Shown piece after piece: positions 24,420 through 33,527 of a DNA stretch of 33,903 nucleotides. The stretch is taken from contig CAIWKU010000226.1 of NCBI GenBank assembly GCA_903913355.1, forward strand, positions 1 to 33,903, written 5' to 3'. A program made the translations under genes and the position numbers. The notes beneath the pieces are model-generated. The model was not told where the DNA came from. It ran no database searches and worked only from the letters and a program-made list of their open reading frames with translations. How positions within the stretch are numbered: position 1 is the first letter of the stretch; every line of letters begins with the position of its first letter. The stretch is from an uncultured Bacteroidota bacterium. GTDB taxonomy: Bacteria; Bacteroidota; Bacteroidia; Chitinophagales; Chitinophagaceae.

Positions 24420-25517
24420 TTATCTGTGTAATTTCTTCCGGGTCTCATCCACAATATCCAATAACCCATTACTAAAACTATCATCCGCCAGTTGCCAGAA
24501 CATGATTCCATTTAGTTTTTTAGAAATTGAATACTTGACTTTTGCAACAATAGAAGCACTGTCATCAAACGTGACAAACCATTTTTTGGTGGAGTTATAA
24601 AAATAGGGTTCTGAGGCTGTTTTATCCCAATGATATACAAAACCACTATCCGTTGAAAATACAGAAGAAAAGCTCCTGAAGGAGACTCCGCGTAAAAATC
24701 TTCCCTTACCATATAATCCATCATTTTCAGGAGAAACATTTTCCCAGACCCTTGCATAAAACGCGGCACCAATTAATAACTTTCTGGCTGGAACACCTTT
24801 TGCCTTTAACAGTTTTACTGCATGGTCGCAGGATTCTTTTTGGTGATCCGTTCCATACAAGGCAGTATGATGTCCGGTTACTGTATCATAACCGGTTATC
24901 AAATCATACGTCATCAGGTTAATCCTGTCAACCAATGGCGTTACCTTATCCCAATCCACGGATTCTTCTATAAATTTTGTAAATCCTCCTGCCGCAAAAC
25001 TGATCTCTTTTGTTTTACCCAGCGTATCCCTAAGTGTTTGAATCAATGCTGTAAAATGATCCCGATCTTCCAGGGAATAGGGATGTCCTGGCGGACCGGG
25101 TATCGCTGGATATTCCCAATCAAGATCAATCCCATCCGCCTGAAAATCAGTGAGCAATTTTTTGGTGGAAGAAGCAAATTCCTGTCTGCCGGCTTCTGTT
25201 GAAAAAACACCTGAACAAGTATAACAACCTGTCCATCCTCCCATTGATACAATCACTTTTAATTTTGGGTTTCTCCTTTTCAAGGCTACACAACTTACCA
25301 ATGCAGCACTATCCCGACTATTGCCCAACCACATACGGTTTCCTCGTAAATGCGTAAAACTAAAACAGAGATGGGTAAGTTTTTCTACCGGAAAACTATC
25401 GATCATCGTTGGCCTTCCTGCATAATAGCCAAACACAACAAAGTTTTTTTTCTGTGCACAAACAAAAGAAAACAAACAGGGGAGGAGCATAACGGATAAT
25501 ACCGTTATCTTTTTCAT
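24420..25517 (-). CDS. Exported GH18 family chitinase-like glycosidase
   Basis: This 365-aa secreted protein has a signal peptide (about 1-22, ending VCAQ). The GH18 catalytic motif DxxDxDxE is complete at 128-135 (Asp128, Asp131, Asp133, Glu135), preceded by the SMGGWT strand typical of chitinase barrels (91-96). Later barrel parts are INLMTYD, GAAFYARVW and GIMFWQLADD. GH18 enzymes hydrolyse chitin or related GlcNAc polymers using the substrate acetamido group; some are endo-N-acetylglucosaminidases. No carbohydrate-binding module is attached, so soluble oligomers are likely substrates. I chose the ATG at 25517, which puts the signal peptide at the very start. It follows uvrB after 84 bp. 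nagA at 3045 could act on the products, though not in the same operon. Confidence 0.92.
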   Translation of the reverse strand: MKKITVLSVMLLPCLFSFVCAQKKNFVVFGYYAGRPTMIDSFPVEKLTHLCFSFTHLRGNRMWLGNSRDSAALVSCVALKRRNPKLKVIVSMGGWTGCYTCSGVFSTEAGRQEFASSTKKLLTDFQADGIDLDWEYPAIPGPPGHPYSLEDRDHFTALIQTLRDTLGKTKEISFAAGGFTKFIEESVDWDKVTPLVDRINLMTYDLITGYDTVTGHHTALYGTDHQKESCDHAVKLLKAKGVPARKLLIGAAFYARVWENVSPENDGLYGKGRFLRGVSFRSFSSVFSTDSGFVYHWDKTASEPYFYNSTKKWFVTFDDSASIVAKVKYSISKKLNGIMFWQLADDSFSNGLLDIVDETRKKLHR

Positions 25518-25601
25518 TTTAGATAGATGCATGTATCAATGAAAATACGCATTTTTTCCTTTGCTTATTTCGCTTGTTTAAGCCGATAAGGAAACCATCG
25601 G

Positions 25602-27641
25602 CTATTTTATTTTTTCCAACTCTTTCTGCAAGCGAAACATTTCATCACGCAATCTGGCTGCTTCAATAAAATCAAGATCTCTGGCCGCTTTCTCCATTTC
25701 TTTCTTTGTTTTACCAATCGCTCTTTCAATTTGTGGAATGGTTTGATAGGTTTCCTGCTCTTCAGCTACTTTACTGGCTACCAATTCCCCGTCTTTCTGT
25801 AAAGCATAGGGGTTGGATGGGTCATATCCTTTAATATCCAATACCGATCCCTGGGCAAATACCTGCTCCTTGCTTTTGATGATTGTTTTCGGGGTTATTC
25901 CGTGTTCAATATTATAGGCAATTTGCTTTTCTCTTCTTCGGCTGGTTTCATCAATCGTTCGCTGCATGCTTTCGGTCATCTTATCTGCATAAAAAATAAC
26001 CAAGCCATCAATATTCCTTGCTGCGCGTCCCGCCGTTTGTGTCAGCGATCTTTCGTTTCTAAGAAACCCTTCTTTATCTGCATCCAGTATCGCCACCAGC
26101 GATACTTCCGGTAAATCAAGCCCCTCTCTTAATAAATTCACACCCACTAACACATCAATAATGCCCAATCTAAGTTCTCGCAAAATCTCTACCCGCTCCA
26201 ATGTGTCTACATCACTATGTATATATTTTGACTTTATATTGATACGCCCCAGGTATTTATCCATTTCTTCGGCCATTCGTTTGGTAAGCGTAGTTACTAA
26301 AACCCGGTCTCCTTTTTTTACCGTAATATCTATCTGTTCCAACAAATCATCTATCTGATTAACACTTGGTCTTATTTCAATCGGCGGATCAAGCAATCCC
26401 GTGGGTCTTACGATTTGTTCAATCACTACGCCACCCGTTTTTTCCAATTCATAATCCCCTGGCGTGGCACTTACAAAAATGGTTTGTCCAATCAGGCTTT
26501 CAAATTCATGAAAATTCAATGGTCGGTTATCCATGGCACTGGGCAGCCGAAACCCATAATCTACCAATACCAGTTTTCTGCTTCGGTCTCCTCCATACAT
26601 ACCCGCTACCTGTGGAATGGTTTGGTGACTTTCGTCAATTACACATAAAAAATCTTTTGGAAAATAATCCAGCAAACAGAAGGGTCGGGTGCCAGGTCTT
26701 CTCCGATCAAAAAACCGTGAGTAGTTTTCAATGCCATTACAATAGCCCAGTTCCCGAATCATTTCAATATCGTACTCCACTCTTTCTTTTAGTCTTTGTG
26801 CCTCAATATATTTTCCGGTTCTTTTAAAATATTCCACCTGCGCCATCATCTCGTCCTGTATCTCATGCATTACTTCTACTATCATTTCTTTGGGTGCGAG
26901 ATATAATGTAGCGGGAAAGATGGCGGCATTCTCCATCAAGCCGATTCTTTTGCTGGTGGCGGTTTCTATGCTTTCAATCTCTTCTATCTCATCTCCAAAA
27001 AATGTGACCCGGTATCCAAAATCAACATAGGGAAGGTTGATATCTACCGTATCTCCTTTTACACGAAACGTGCCTCTTCCAAATTCACCCTGTGAACGAT
27101 TGTATAATGAATTCACCAATGCGTGTAAAAATCCCTGTCGGGAAATGACCATCCCTTTATGAATCCGGATAATTCCGTTCTCATATTCAGTAGGGTTTCC
27201 CATTCCATAAATACAACTTACGCTCGCCACCACAATAATATCTCTTCTTCCACTTAGCAACTGTGAAGTTGCCTGTAGTCTTAATTTATCTAACTCTTCG
27301 TTGATACTCAAATCCTTTTCAATATAAATATCACTCACCGGCATATAAGCTTCGGGCTGATAATAATCGTAATAGCTAACAAAATAACCTACCGCATTAT
27401 CCGGAAAAAATTGTTTGAACTCGCCATACAATTGTGCCACCAGGGTTTTATTATGCGTTAAAACCAATGTGGGTCTTTGTGTATTTTGTATCAGGTTGGC
27501 AATCGTAAATGTTTTACCGCTACCTGTAACACCCAAAAGTGTTTGAAACTGCTCTCCATTGTTTACATTTTCTGTCAACTGTTGAATGGCAGATGGCTGG
27601 TCGCCTGCAGGAGAATAGGGTGAATGAAGCTGAAACGGCAT
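25602..27641 (-). CDS. uvrB: Excinuclease ABC subunit B
   Basis: UvrB is the damage-verifying helicase-like subunit of nucleotide excision repair, loaded by UvrA and cut partner of UvrC. At 679 aa it has the usual length. Walker A GVTGSGKT lies at 37-44, the DNA-pinching beta-hairpin YYDYYQPEAYMP near 90, a DESHQ helicase motif II near 335, FVSATPGDYE, and GLDLPEVSLVAILDADKEGF in the second RecA-like domain. The C-terminal UVR motif (about 638-675), which contacts UvrC, ends the protein. It starts MPFQLHSPYSPAGDQ as in relatives. It is separate from uvrA and uvrC here and followed by the GH18 gene, perhaps only by read-through. Confidence 0.97.
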   Translation of the reverse strand: MPFQLHSPYSPAGDQPSAIQQLTENVNNGEQFQTLLGVTGSGKTFTIANLIQNTQRPTLVLTHNKTLVAQLYGEFKQFFPDNAVGYFVSYYDYYQPEAYMPVSDIYIEKDLSINEELDKLRLQATSQLLSGRRDIIVVASVSCIYGMGNPTEYENGIIRIHKGMVISRQGFLHALVNSLYNRSQGEFGRGTFRVKGDTVDINLPYVDFGYRVTFFGDEIEEIESIETATSKRIGLMENAAIFPATLYLAPKEMIVEVMHEIQDEMMAQVEYFKRTGKYIEAQRLKERVEYDIEMIRELGYCNGIENYSRFFDRRRPGTRPFCLLDYFPKDFLCVIDESHQTIPQVAGMYGGDRSRKLVLVDYGFRLPSAMDNRPLNFHEFESLIGQTIFVSATPGDYELEKTGGVVIEQIVRPTGLLDPPIEIRPSVNQIDDLLEQIDITVKKGDRVLVTTLTKRMAEEMDKYLGRINIKSKYIHSDVDTLERVEILRELRLGIIDVLVGVNLLREGLDLPEVSLVAILDADKEGFLRNERSLTQTAGRAARNIDGLVIFYADKMTESMQRTIDETSRRREKQIAYNIEHGITPKTIIKSKEQVFAQGSVLDIKGYDPSNPYALQKDGELVASKVAEEQETYQTIPQIERAIGKTKKEMEKAARDLDFIEAARLRDEMFRLQKELEKIK

Positions 27642-27670
27642 TATCTGTTTTTATAATTCGGGTTACTAAG

Positions 27671-27710
27671 TTAAAAATTAAGCCGCAGACTCTGTTAGAA
27701 ATATGCGGCT
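27671..27710 (-). terminator. Terminator-like hairpin after the DUF4136 gene
   Basis: AGCCGCA (27681-27687) pairs with TGCGGCT (27704-27710). Read on the minus strand the stem is followed by TAATTTTTAA (27680-27671). The loop is long (16 bases), so this is a moderate terminator candidate lying between the DUF4136 stop and the uvrB start. Confidence 0.5.
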
Positions 27711-27731
27711 CTTTGAATTATTTTAGTGAGA

Positions 27732-28307
27732 TCATTTATCCAATTTCCGGATAATGGCTTTTACATTATCATCTATCTCTTTATCCGTTAATCTTTTTCC
27801 ATTCATTTCTGCTTTTGTCCAGCCCTGCCATATTTTCTTCTCCGTTCTTGCATTCAGGATGGTAAGCGTTAGCGTACCTTCTCTTATGGTTTCAACCGAA
27901 TTATCAAAGCCCATTAATTCAGTGGGATAATACATATTGGTATAGGTTCCCCTATAAGGATTATAATACCATCGGGCCAATGGCTGACTATACACCGGAT
28001 CCGACACTGCCACATTTTCTTTTTTGATATTCATATCATACACAATCAACACATCCGGGTTTTTCTTTACGCGCTTCCATCCGTTCTCCTGAAGATTCTT
28101 GTCAACGCTTTTCCGTATGACATTTCCTGTCAGATCGCTTGAATTAAACTTGTGAGCAAGGCTGTCATTCTGGGCCCTTATCCAGGTATAGGTTTTGATT
28201 TTATCGAAATCAAAATTTTTGTCTTTTCTAAAATAAGTCTGTCGGTTACAGGCTACGAGTAGAAGAACAAGGGCTAGAAAGTAGAGAAAATTGTTTCGGC
28301 TTTTCAT
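27732..28307 (-). CDS. DUF4136 lipoprotein
   Basis: This 191-aa protein has a lipoprotein signal peptide with the lipobox LVAC (Cys20), so it is anchored in the inner or outer membrane facing the periplasm. The mature part matches DUF4136: FDFDKIKTYTWI near the start, DVLIVYDMN, and EGTLTLTILNARTEKKIWQGWTKAEM followed by an AIIRKL-type end. The function of the family is unknown. It has its own terminator candidate downstream and 137 bp of non-coding sequence upstream, so it is probably a single-gene unit between the cyclophilin gene and uvrB. Confidence 0.88.
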   Translation of the reverse strand: MKSRNNFLYFLALVLLLVACNRQTYFRKDKNFDFDKIKTYTWIRAQNDSLAHKFNSSDLTGNVIRKSVDKNLQENGWKRVKKNPDVLIVYDMNIKKENVAVSDPVYSQPLARWYYNPYRGTYTNMYYPTELMGFDNSVETIREGTLTLTILNARTEKKIWQGWTKAEMNGKRLTDKEIDDNVKAIIRKLDK

Positions 28308-28444
28308 ATTGACGGATTTAGAGGATTCAGTATAACACCCTTTTTACTCAGTCAATTGGCGTGCCGTTTTTGCAAAAATTGGGTGGAATCTTTTTAGTGA
28401 GCGCCTTTCTCTATGACTATTTACATAAATCACAGGTTTTCACA

Positions 28445-29029
28445 CTATAACCTTACTATATTATAGATGGGCACGGCCGGTGTAAAATACTGGTCGTTCT
28501 CATTATGTCTGTATATTTTTTGAATGATATCCAGCCCCTTCACCACTTTCCCAAAAGCCGCATAACCTTGTCTGTCTGCCACGTTCTCTCCTCCATAATC
28601 CAGTCCCGATTGTTTACCAACACAAATAAAGAATTCTGTTGAAGCGGTTCCGGGTGCCAGCCTGGCCAATGAAATCACGCCGTCTGTATGGCGTATCCCT
28701 GTTTCTTGTGTGCTTTCATGGGGAATTCCCGGTATCTGTATAGCTTTTGTGTGATTCGTTTTCCAGATACCTCCCTGTATCAATTCCGTTTTAGGTGCAT
28801 TGGTCGGCTGGTTCTCAAGATTCAATACCCGGTAAAAATTACTATTAAAATAGAAACCCGAATCTATATACCCTAAAAATGCGGCAACCGTTTTGGGTGC
28901 CTGTTTGGGATAAAGCTCGAGTTCAATATCTCCATATTGTGTTTGTATGGCAATATGGGGGTTGACTGTTTTATTTACCTTACAACCTGCCAGCAAAAGA
29001 AAACAGATTGCATAATAAATATTCCGCAT
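28445..29029 (-). CDS. Cyclophilin-type peptidyl-prolyl isomerase lipoprotein
   Basis: This 194-aa protein has a lipoprotein signal with LAGC (Cys16), placing it at the membrane on the periplasmic side. The cyclophilin fold is clear: YGDIELELYPKQAPKTVAAFL, FYRVLN with the catalytic Arg, LIQGGIW, TASTEFFICVG and YAAFGKVVKGLDIIQKI. It speeds cis-trans isomerisation of proline bonds and probably assists folding of exported proteins. The long linker before the core is short here, so it is close to a minimal cyclophilin. It starts 37 bp after the phytase-esterase-like gene, so these two are likely co-transcribed; there is no clear functional link. Confidence 0.93.
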   Translation of the reverse strand: MRNIYYAICFLLLAGCKVNKTVNPHIAIQTQYGDIELELYPKQAPKTVAAFLGYIDSGFYFNSNFYRVLNLENQPTNAPKTELIQGGIWKTNHTKAIQIPGIPHESTQETGIRHTDGVISLARLAPGTASTEFFICVGKQSGLDYGGENVADRQGYAAFGKVVKGLDIIQKIYRHNENDQYFTPAVPIYNIVRL

Positions 29030-29066
29030 ACTTTTTTTGTTGATATAGTAGTGAACGTTGCGCTGC

Positions 29067-30218
29067 TTATGATCCGGGAATTACTTCAAACAACATAAAC
29101 TGTGTTTTTTCGATCGGTAAAAAATTATTATCCGATACCAATAAAAGGGTCTTATGTCCATTGGGTAAGGTTGGGCCAAAAGTTACGCCCTCAATATTAT
29201 CAATATAGATTCCGAGATCGTCCATATTCAGCAAGAGTTTTTTGGATACCGGTTTTTCTGAAGGCTTTATTTTGAGTGAGGGGTTATTGGATATATCCGT
29301 AGCGCCTTTCATATCTGCTAAAAATATTTTAATCGTACAGGGCATTCTTCCCGTTGAAAATGATCTTTCCAATACAATCAGTTTTTGATCTCCGATAGAT
29401 AAAATATCCGGTATTCCATTAATCTTAAAACCATCAGCCGGTGAAGCCGGGTACGCAATCGGGTCAAGCTTATACGCAAACTGCGCGGTATTCTTTCGGC
29501 TCTTCACATCAAACCGATAGAAGCGTACCCATGGATTATTGTCTGAAAGATCTGCTCTTGGCCCATCTTCATATAATGGCTCTTCTACATTCACATACAG
29601 CTTTGTAAAATTGTCTGCGAAACTCAATCCTTCCAATACGCCGTTTTGTCTGGGGCCCTTTTCCGTTGCATGCATCAACAGATTGGGTGGAAGCGGAAAA
29701 GTATCTATATATTTTCCATCGGGAGAAATAATCGTAATGGCGGGGTTTTCCAATACCGTATCTTTTCCGTTAACAATCCGCTCGCCCTCGCTGCTCCAAA
29801 TCATTTGATGTGTATGCGGATTATATCGCAATGCTTCGGGGTCGGGCGTATGTGCCGGATCCTGTTTTGAATTTGGATAGGGCTTTCCGTTTTTCTGGTA
29901 CAAAGTGGTTACTGCTACAAAGACTACGCTATCTATTTTCTTCTCATTCAGAAATATTTTAGCGGTATAATACCTGGCTGGGTTTATGGCAGACCTGTCA
30001 TCGCTGATCATATAATACACGCCCTTTGTGCTATCATAATCTATCCCGGATAAACCACCAATGGTGGTTCCTTTGTATACAAGATTATGAGGAACATCAT
30101 ATTCGCTGATAAAACGAATGGAGCCAATCGATACTTTTTCATCCGGTTTTATTTTTTGCGAAAACAAAACAGTACAGCTCACCAATATGCTGATAAATAA
30201 ACAAACGCTTTTTTTCAC
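29067..30218 (-). CDS. Exported phytase-esterase-like protein (PF13449 type)
   Basis: This 383-aa protein has a signal peptide (about 1-20, ending LFSQ) and a beta-propeller-like sequence of the family called esterase-like activity of phytase. Recurrent phrases are GGLSGIDYDSTKGVYYMISDD (first blade), PDPEALRYNPHTHQMIWSSE, GVLEGLSFADNFTKLYVNVE and NIEGVTFGPTLPNGHKTLLLVSDNN. Family members bind or hydrolyse phosphate esters in the periplasm, but the catalytic residues are not settled, and the name is a domain label only. It lies 36 bp downstream of the alpha/beta hydrolase gene and 37 bp upstream of the cyclophilin gene, so the three form a likely operon of exported proteins. Confidence 0.85.
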   Translation of the reverse strand: MKKSVCLFISILVSCTVLFSQKIKPDEKVSIGSIRFISEYDVPHNLVYKGTTIGGLSGIDYDSTKGVYYMISDDRSAINPARYYTAKIFLNEKKIDSVVFVAVTTLYQKNGKPYPNSKQDPAHTPDPEALRYNPHTHQMIWSSEGERIVNGKDTVLENPAITIISPDGKYIDTFPLPPNLLMHATEKGPRQNGVLEGLSFADNFTKLYVNVEEPLYEDGPRADLSDNNPWVRFYRFDVKSRKNTAQFAYKLDPIAYPASPADGFKINGIPDILSIGDQKLIVLERSFSTGRMPCTIKIFLADMKGATDISNNPSLKIKPSEKPVSKKLLLNMDDLGIYIDNIEGVTFGPTLPNGHKTLLLVSDNNFLPIEKTQFMLFEVIPGS

Positions 30219-30254
30219 AGAAATCCGTTTAGCTACTATTTAAAATGAATTCAA

Positions 30255-31055
30255 TTACCAGGTTTTACTTCCGTTCCGTTTCTTATTCGAAAATAGCCAG
30301 GGTAATAATTTAGGTTCTGCAAATGCCGAATCCCAACTATTGTGTCCGGCTTTCGGATATTCCGTATAGTTTACATTTTTCGCTCCCCTTGTCATCAGTG
30401 CTTTATACAAGTCCCTATCATATTCAGGAGTAACCGAAGCATCCAATGCGCCATGAAAAATCCATAGCGGAAGTGGCGATGCGCTGGCAAGAAATTGTGG
30501 AACACTTACTGCACCGCAAATTGGAAAGGCTGCCGCAAAATAATCCGGATAGCGTATCAGCATTTCATAGGTTCCTAATCCCCCGAGCGATAACCCTCCA
30601 ATATATACCCTTTTACTATCTGCCATTTTATTATTTACAAAACTATCCAGCAGGTCTTTTACCAATTGCTGTGGTGTTGTTGGGGCCAGGTCAGGGAAAA
30701 ACTGCCAATCATTTTTGCCCATGGTTCTTTTGAAATTTGACCAGGTAATATTTACCGGACTTTGCGGAAATAGTACAATCGCCGGAAAATATTTTCTTAC
30801 CTGTTCTTTTATAAACAGATCCCCTCCGTGTACTAATTGCTTTTCATTATCATTGCCTCTTTCTCCTGAACCATGTAGGAAGACGATTAAAGGATACGAC
30901 TTTCGTTTTTTATAATTATTTGGATATAGTATCCGGTAACGAAGCGTATCAGCGCCTTGGATAAAAAGTTTTTTCTCATACAAATTCAAGCCTTCCTGTG
31001 CGGAAGCTGTTGAACAAAATATTAGCCCTAGAACAAGGCAGCAAATCGTTTTCAT
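30255..31055 (-). CDS. Exported alpha/beta hydrolase (predicted esterase/peptidase)
   Basis: This 266-aa protein has a signal peptide (1-19, STASAQ). The hydrolase fold shows LIVFLHGSGERG (oxyanion region), IGGLSLGGLGTYE with the nucleophile Ser in GLSLGG, IFHGALDASVTPEYD with the acidic residue, and GHNSWD with the His. Relatives are annotated as predicted peptidases, phospholipase/carboxylesterase, or PHB-depolymerase-like enzymes (COG4099 type); the acyl substrate is not known. I chose the ATG at 31055, which puts the signal peptide first; an ATG at 31130 would overlap the terminator hairpin of the M28 gene. It is the first gene of the hydrolase/phytase-like/cyclophilin run. Confidence 0.9.
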   Translation of the reverse strand: MKTICCLVLGLIFCSTASAQEGLNLYEKKLFIQGADTLRYRILYPNNYKKRKSYPLIVFLHGSGERGNDNEKQLVHGGDLFIKEQVRKYFPAIVLFPQSPVNITWSNFKRTMGKNDWQFFPDLAPTTPQQLVKDLLDSFVNNKMADSKRVYIGGLSLGGLGTYEMLIRYPDYFAAAFPICGAVSVPQFLASASPLPLWIFHGALDASVTPEYDRDLYKALMTRGAKNVNYTEYPKAGHNSWDSAFAEPKLLPWLFSNKKRNGSKTW

Positions 31056-31125
31056 TTGTTTCTTTTTTCTAGTGAAACAAGGAGTGGGTGAAGAAAACAC
31101 CCTTTCTATCGTAAAGTTAGGACAT

Positions 31126-31158
31126 AACAAAGCCCGGCAAAATCTGCCGGGCTTTGTT
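31126..31158 (-). terminator. Strong hairpin terminator after the M28 peptidase gene
   Basis: AACAAAGCCCGGCA (31126-31139) and TGCCGGGCTTTGTT (31145-31158) are perfect complements around a five-base loop. The A-rich side (31157 onward, toward the M28 stop) precedes the stem on the minus strand, and the T-rich 3' end is formed by the stem itself. Read on the plus strand the tail is a longer T run, so it could terminate both ways. Confidence 0.85.
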
Positions 31159-31175
31159 TTTATTTATTTTTTCAT

Positions 31176-33404
31176 TTAGTAATTTGCTACACCATGCAAA
31201 TAGGCTGCTAAGCGCGAAATGGCGGCAGCGGCTATTACTACCTGTTCTGAAGCTTCCTTCCAGTTTCTTTGCTCAATCGCTTCACGCACTCCCGGCATTG
31301 TTTTTACACCATAGCCCGTATAAAAGCCTGGTGCATATAGTGTGTGTTTATACCATCCTCTTCTGGGTAATCCTTCTGTTGTCAGCAATTGTTGCTCTGC
31401 CTGAAACAGGGCTTTGTTTATTTTCTCTTTCGCTGCTGATCCCGCAAGCGCTTTTGTCCAGGCTTCTGATAGCTCATTGCTGCTTTTCTCTAATTCTGCC
31501 AGCGCATTTTGCAAAGGAGAAAAGTCAATATAAGGCACTTCCGCCTTTGTTTCCGGTGCTTTTAATTTCTCTGTAGGGTCATTGGCTAGTCCATAAGCGT
31601 TTGCTTTGATGACTTCATTCTCTGCCGCAGTTGTTTCACGCAACTGATCCGTTTTACTGATCAGGTCTTTTATATAGTCGCTTACTGTTTTCTCCAGACT
31701 CCTGAAATCAAAAGGAAGCAGATCAGCATCTGCCATTCTCAAAGCTGCCCGACCTGCCGTTTTTGATAATGCAACCCCATAATCAAATGTGGGGTCTTTA
31801 AATCGCTGGTAATCATCATACGAATCATAAATAGAATGATATTCCCCACCTGCATTTTCGCCACCATATCCAAAGTCAAGCGAAGGAACACCCAGGTGTT
31901 GGATAAAAGAAGAATAATCAGACCCCGATCCCATGGCACCAATGGTAAAAATGGATTTTGAGATCGCTTCTTTTTTATCCTTTGCTGATTTGGCATTGAT
32001 TTCATTTCTTGCTTTTGCCCTTTCAAAAACACTCACTTTGGTTTGTGGGTCTATTACATCTTTGCTGATTTCTGTTACCAATGTTTCCAATGCGTGCGAG
32101 CCCTCGGCACCTAAAAATCCTCTTCCGTTTCCATCTGAATTAATATAGACAACCGCTTTTTGCTGTAACTCAGATCCATGATCTTCTGCCCATTCTGTAG
32201 AACCCAATAATCCGGGTTCTTCTCCATCCCAGGCACAATACACCAAGGTTCTTTTGGGTTTCCAGCCACCTTTTACCAATTGTCCTATTGCCTGTGCCTC
32301 TTCCAATAAAGCGGCCTGACCACTAATCGGATCATCTGCTCCGTTTACCCAGGCGTCATGGTGATTACCCCTGATTACCCATTGATCAGGATAGTCTGAG
32401 CCTTTTATCATAGCCACCACATCATAAGCCGGGGTTAACTTCCAATCAAAATCTACTTTCAGGTGCACTTTGGTTTTTCCAGGACCTATATGATAGGTAA
32501 ATGGCAGGGCACCTCTCCAATCATCCGGTGCTACCGGGCCTTCCAGGGCTTCTAATAATGGTTTTGCATCGTGATAGCTGATTGGCAATACGGGTATCTT
32601 CAACAAATTGGGTGCAGAAAGACGATCCAGTCTTTTGGCATTTTCTGTAGCGCCAATATTGGGGGTTAGCGGATCGCCTGGATAAATAACCATATCCATT
32701 ATGGATCCGCGCTGAACGCCGTATTCGCTTTTAAATGCACCTTTAGGATATACATCTCCCTGGTAATACCCATCATCTTTGGGATCTGAATAAATAATAC
32801 AACCCAATGCACCATGCTCTTGTGCTACTTTGGGTTTTATTCCTCTCCAGCTTCTGCCATATTTGGCAATCACTATTTTTCCTTTTACATCTATCCCTAG
32901 TTTAGCCAGTATTTCATAATCTTCGGGTAAACCATAATTCACAAAAACCAGATCGCCGGTAACATCACCTTCTGCACTCCAGGCATTATAGGTAGGCAGT
33001 TGCCCTTCTTGTCCTGAAGTTCCATCTTCTTTCAACGCGGGCTCTTTCAACAACGCTTTATAAATACCCGGGGCAGTCATTTCCAATACCCTTGTTTTGG
33101 GTGTAGGAAACAAAACCTGGTAGGTGACAATTTTCGCATCCCATCCGAATGATTTGTATTTATTCAGAATATTTTCGGCAACCTCTTTTCCTCCGGGCGA
33201 TCCGATATGGTGTGGCCTGGCAGATAATTCTTTGATGGTTTGGCCAACCCTTTGTGCGCTCAGTTGCGCATCAAACTTTTGTTCAATCAGTCTTTCGTCT
33301 GCAGAAGTTTTTTCAGTAAATCCGGTAATCGGTTTTTGTGCCGTACCAGTTTGACAAATCATGGCCAGCACACCAATGGCGCCGGCAGCAACAAATTTTC
33401 TCAT
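31176..33404 (-). CDS. Exported M28 family metallopeptidase (glutamate-carboxypeptidase-II-like)
   Basis: This 742-aa secreted di-zinc exopeptidase has a signal peptide (about 1-23, TGTAQ), a protease-associated domain (about 120-270, with GKIVIAKYGRSWRGIK and GALGCIIYSDP), a catalytic domain, and a C-terminal helical dimerisation-like region. Zinc and catalytic residues fall at the same spacing as in human GCPII: His348 in GNHHD, Asp358 in ADDP, Glu395-Glu396 in WDGEEPG, Asp424 in INSDG, and a His in EYHSIYDSYD. GCPII-like enzymes release C-terminal Glu or other residues from peptides; the substrate here is not known. I chose the ATG at 33404, since the ATG at 33524 would put 40 polar residues ahead of the signal. 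It follows the amidase gene and ends in a strong terminator. Confidence 0.94.
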   Translation of the reverse strand: MRKFVAAGAIGVLAMICQTGTAQKPITGFTEKTSADERLIEQKFDAQLSAQRVGQTIKELSARPHHIGSPGGKEVAENILNKYKSFGWDAKIVTYQVLFPTPKTRVLEMTAPGIYKALLKEPALKEDGTSGQEGQLPTYNAWSAEGDVTGDLVFVNYGLPEDYEILAKLGIDVKGKIVIAKYGRSWRGIKPKVAQEHGALGCIIYSDPKDDGYYQGDVYPKGAFKSEYGVQRGSIMDMVIYPGDPLTPNIGATENAKRLDRLSAPNLLKIPVLPISYHDAKPLLEALEGPVAPDDWRGALPFTYHIGPGKTKVHLKVDFDWKLTPAYDVVAMIKGSDYPDQWVIRGNHHDAWVNGADDPISGQAALLEEAQAIGQLVKGGWKPKRTLVYCAWDGEEPGLLGSTEWAEDHGSELQQKAVVYINSDGNGRGFLGAEGSHALETLVTEISKDVIDPQTKVSVFERAKARNEINAKSAKDKKEAISKSIFTIGAMGSGSDYSSFIQHLGVPSLDFGYGGENAGGEYHSIYDSYDDYQRFKDPTFDYGVALSKTAGRAALRMADADLLPFDFRSLEKTVSDYIKDLISKTDQLRETTAAENEVIKANAYGLANDPTEKLKAPETKAEVPYIDFSPLQNALAELEKSSNELSEAWTKALAGSAAKEKINKALFQAEQQLLTTEGLPRRGWYKHTLYAPGFYTGYGVKTMPGVREAIEQRNWKEASEQVVIAAAAISRLAAYLHGVANY

Positions 33405-33451
33405 GTTATAGGTATTGATGGAAGAAAAGCAATTTAAGAAACTACAGCCAA

Positions 33452-33504
33452 TAAAAATGCGCTTTCTGTATTTGGTTATTCTCTTTCCAAAAACAGAAGC
33501 GCAT
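33452..33504 (-). terminator. Terminator after the amidase gene
   Basis: On the minus strand ATGCGCTTCTGT (33504-33493) pairs with ACAGAAAGCGCAT (33469-33457), with one bulged A, and is followed by TTTTTA (33457-33452). The loop is about 23 bases. It lies just after the amidase stop and before the M28 gene, so the two genes are probably transcribed separately. Confidence 0.65.
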
Positions 33505-33527
33505 CTTGTTAATAATTTCAGCAATTT

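Noticed and set aside
25581..25603. Hairpin AGCCGAT / ATCGGCT at the uvrB stop
   Set aside because: The T-rich tail lies on the plus strand, where no gene ends; on the minus strand the bases after the stem are not T-rich. The stem is only 7 bp and overlaps the uvrB stop codon.
28340..28400. CAAAAATT as a minus-strand -7 box for the DUF4136 gene
   Set aside because: One mismatch to CAAAnnTA and no CAAA -33 element 19-21 bp further on.
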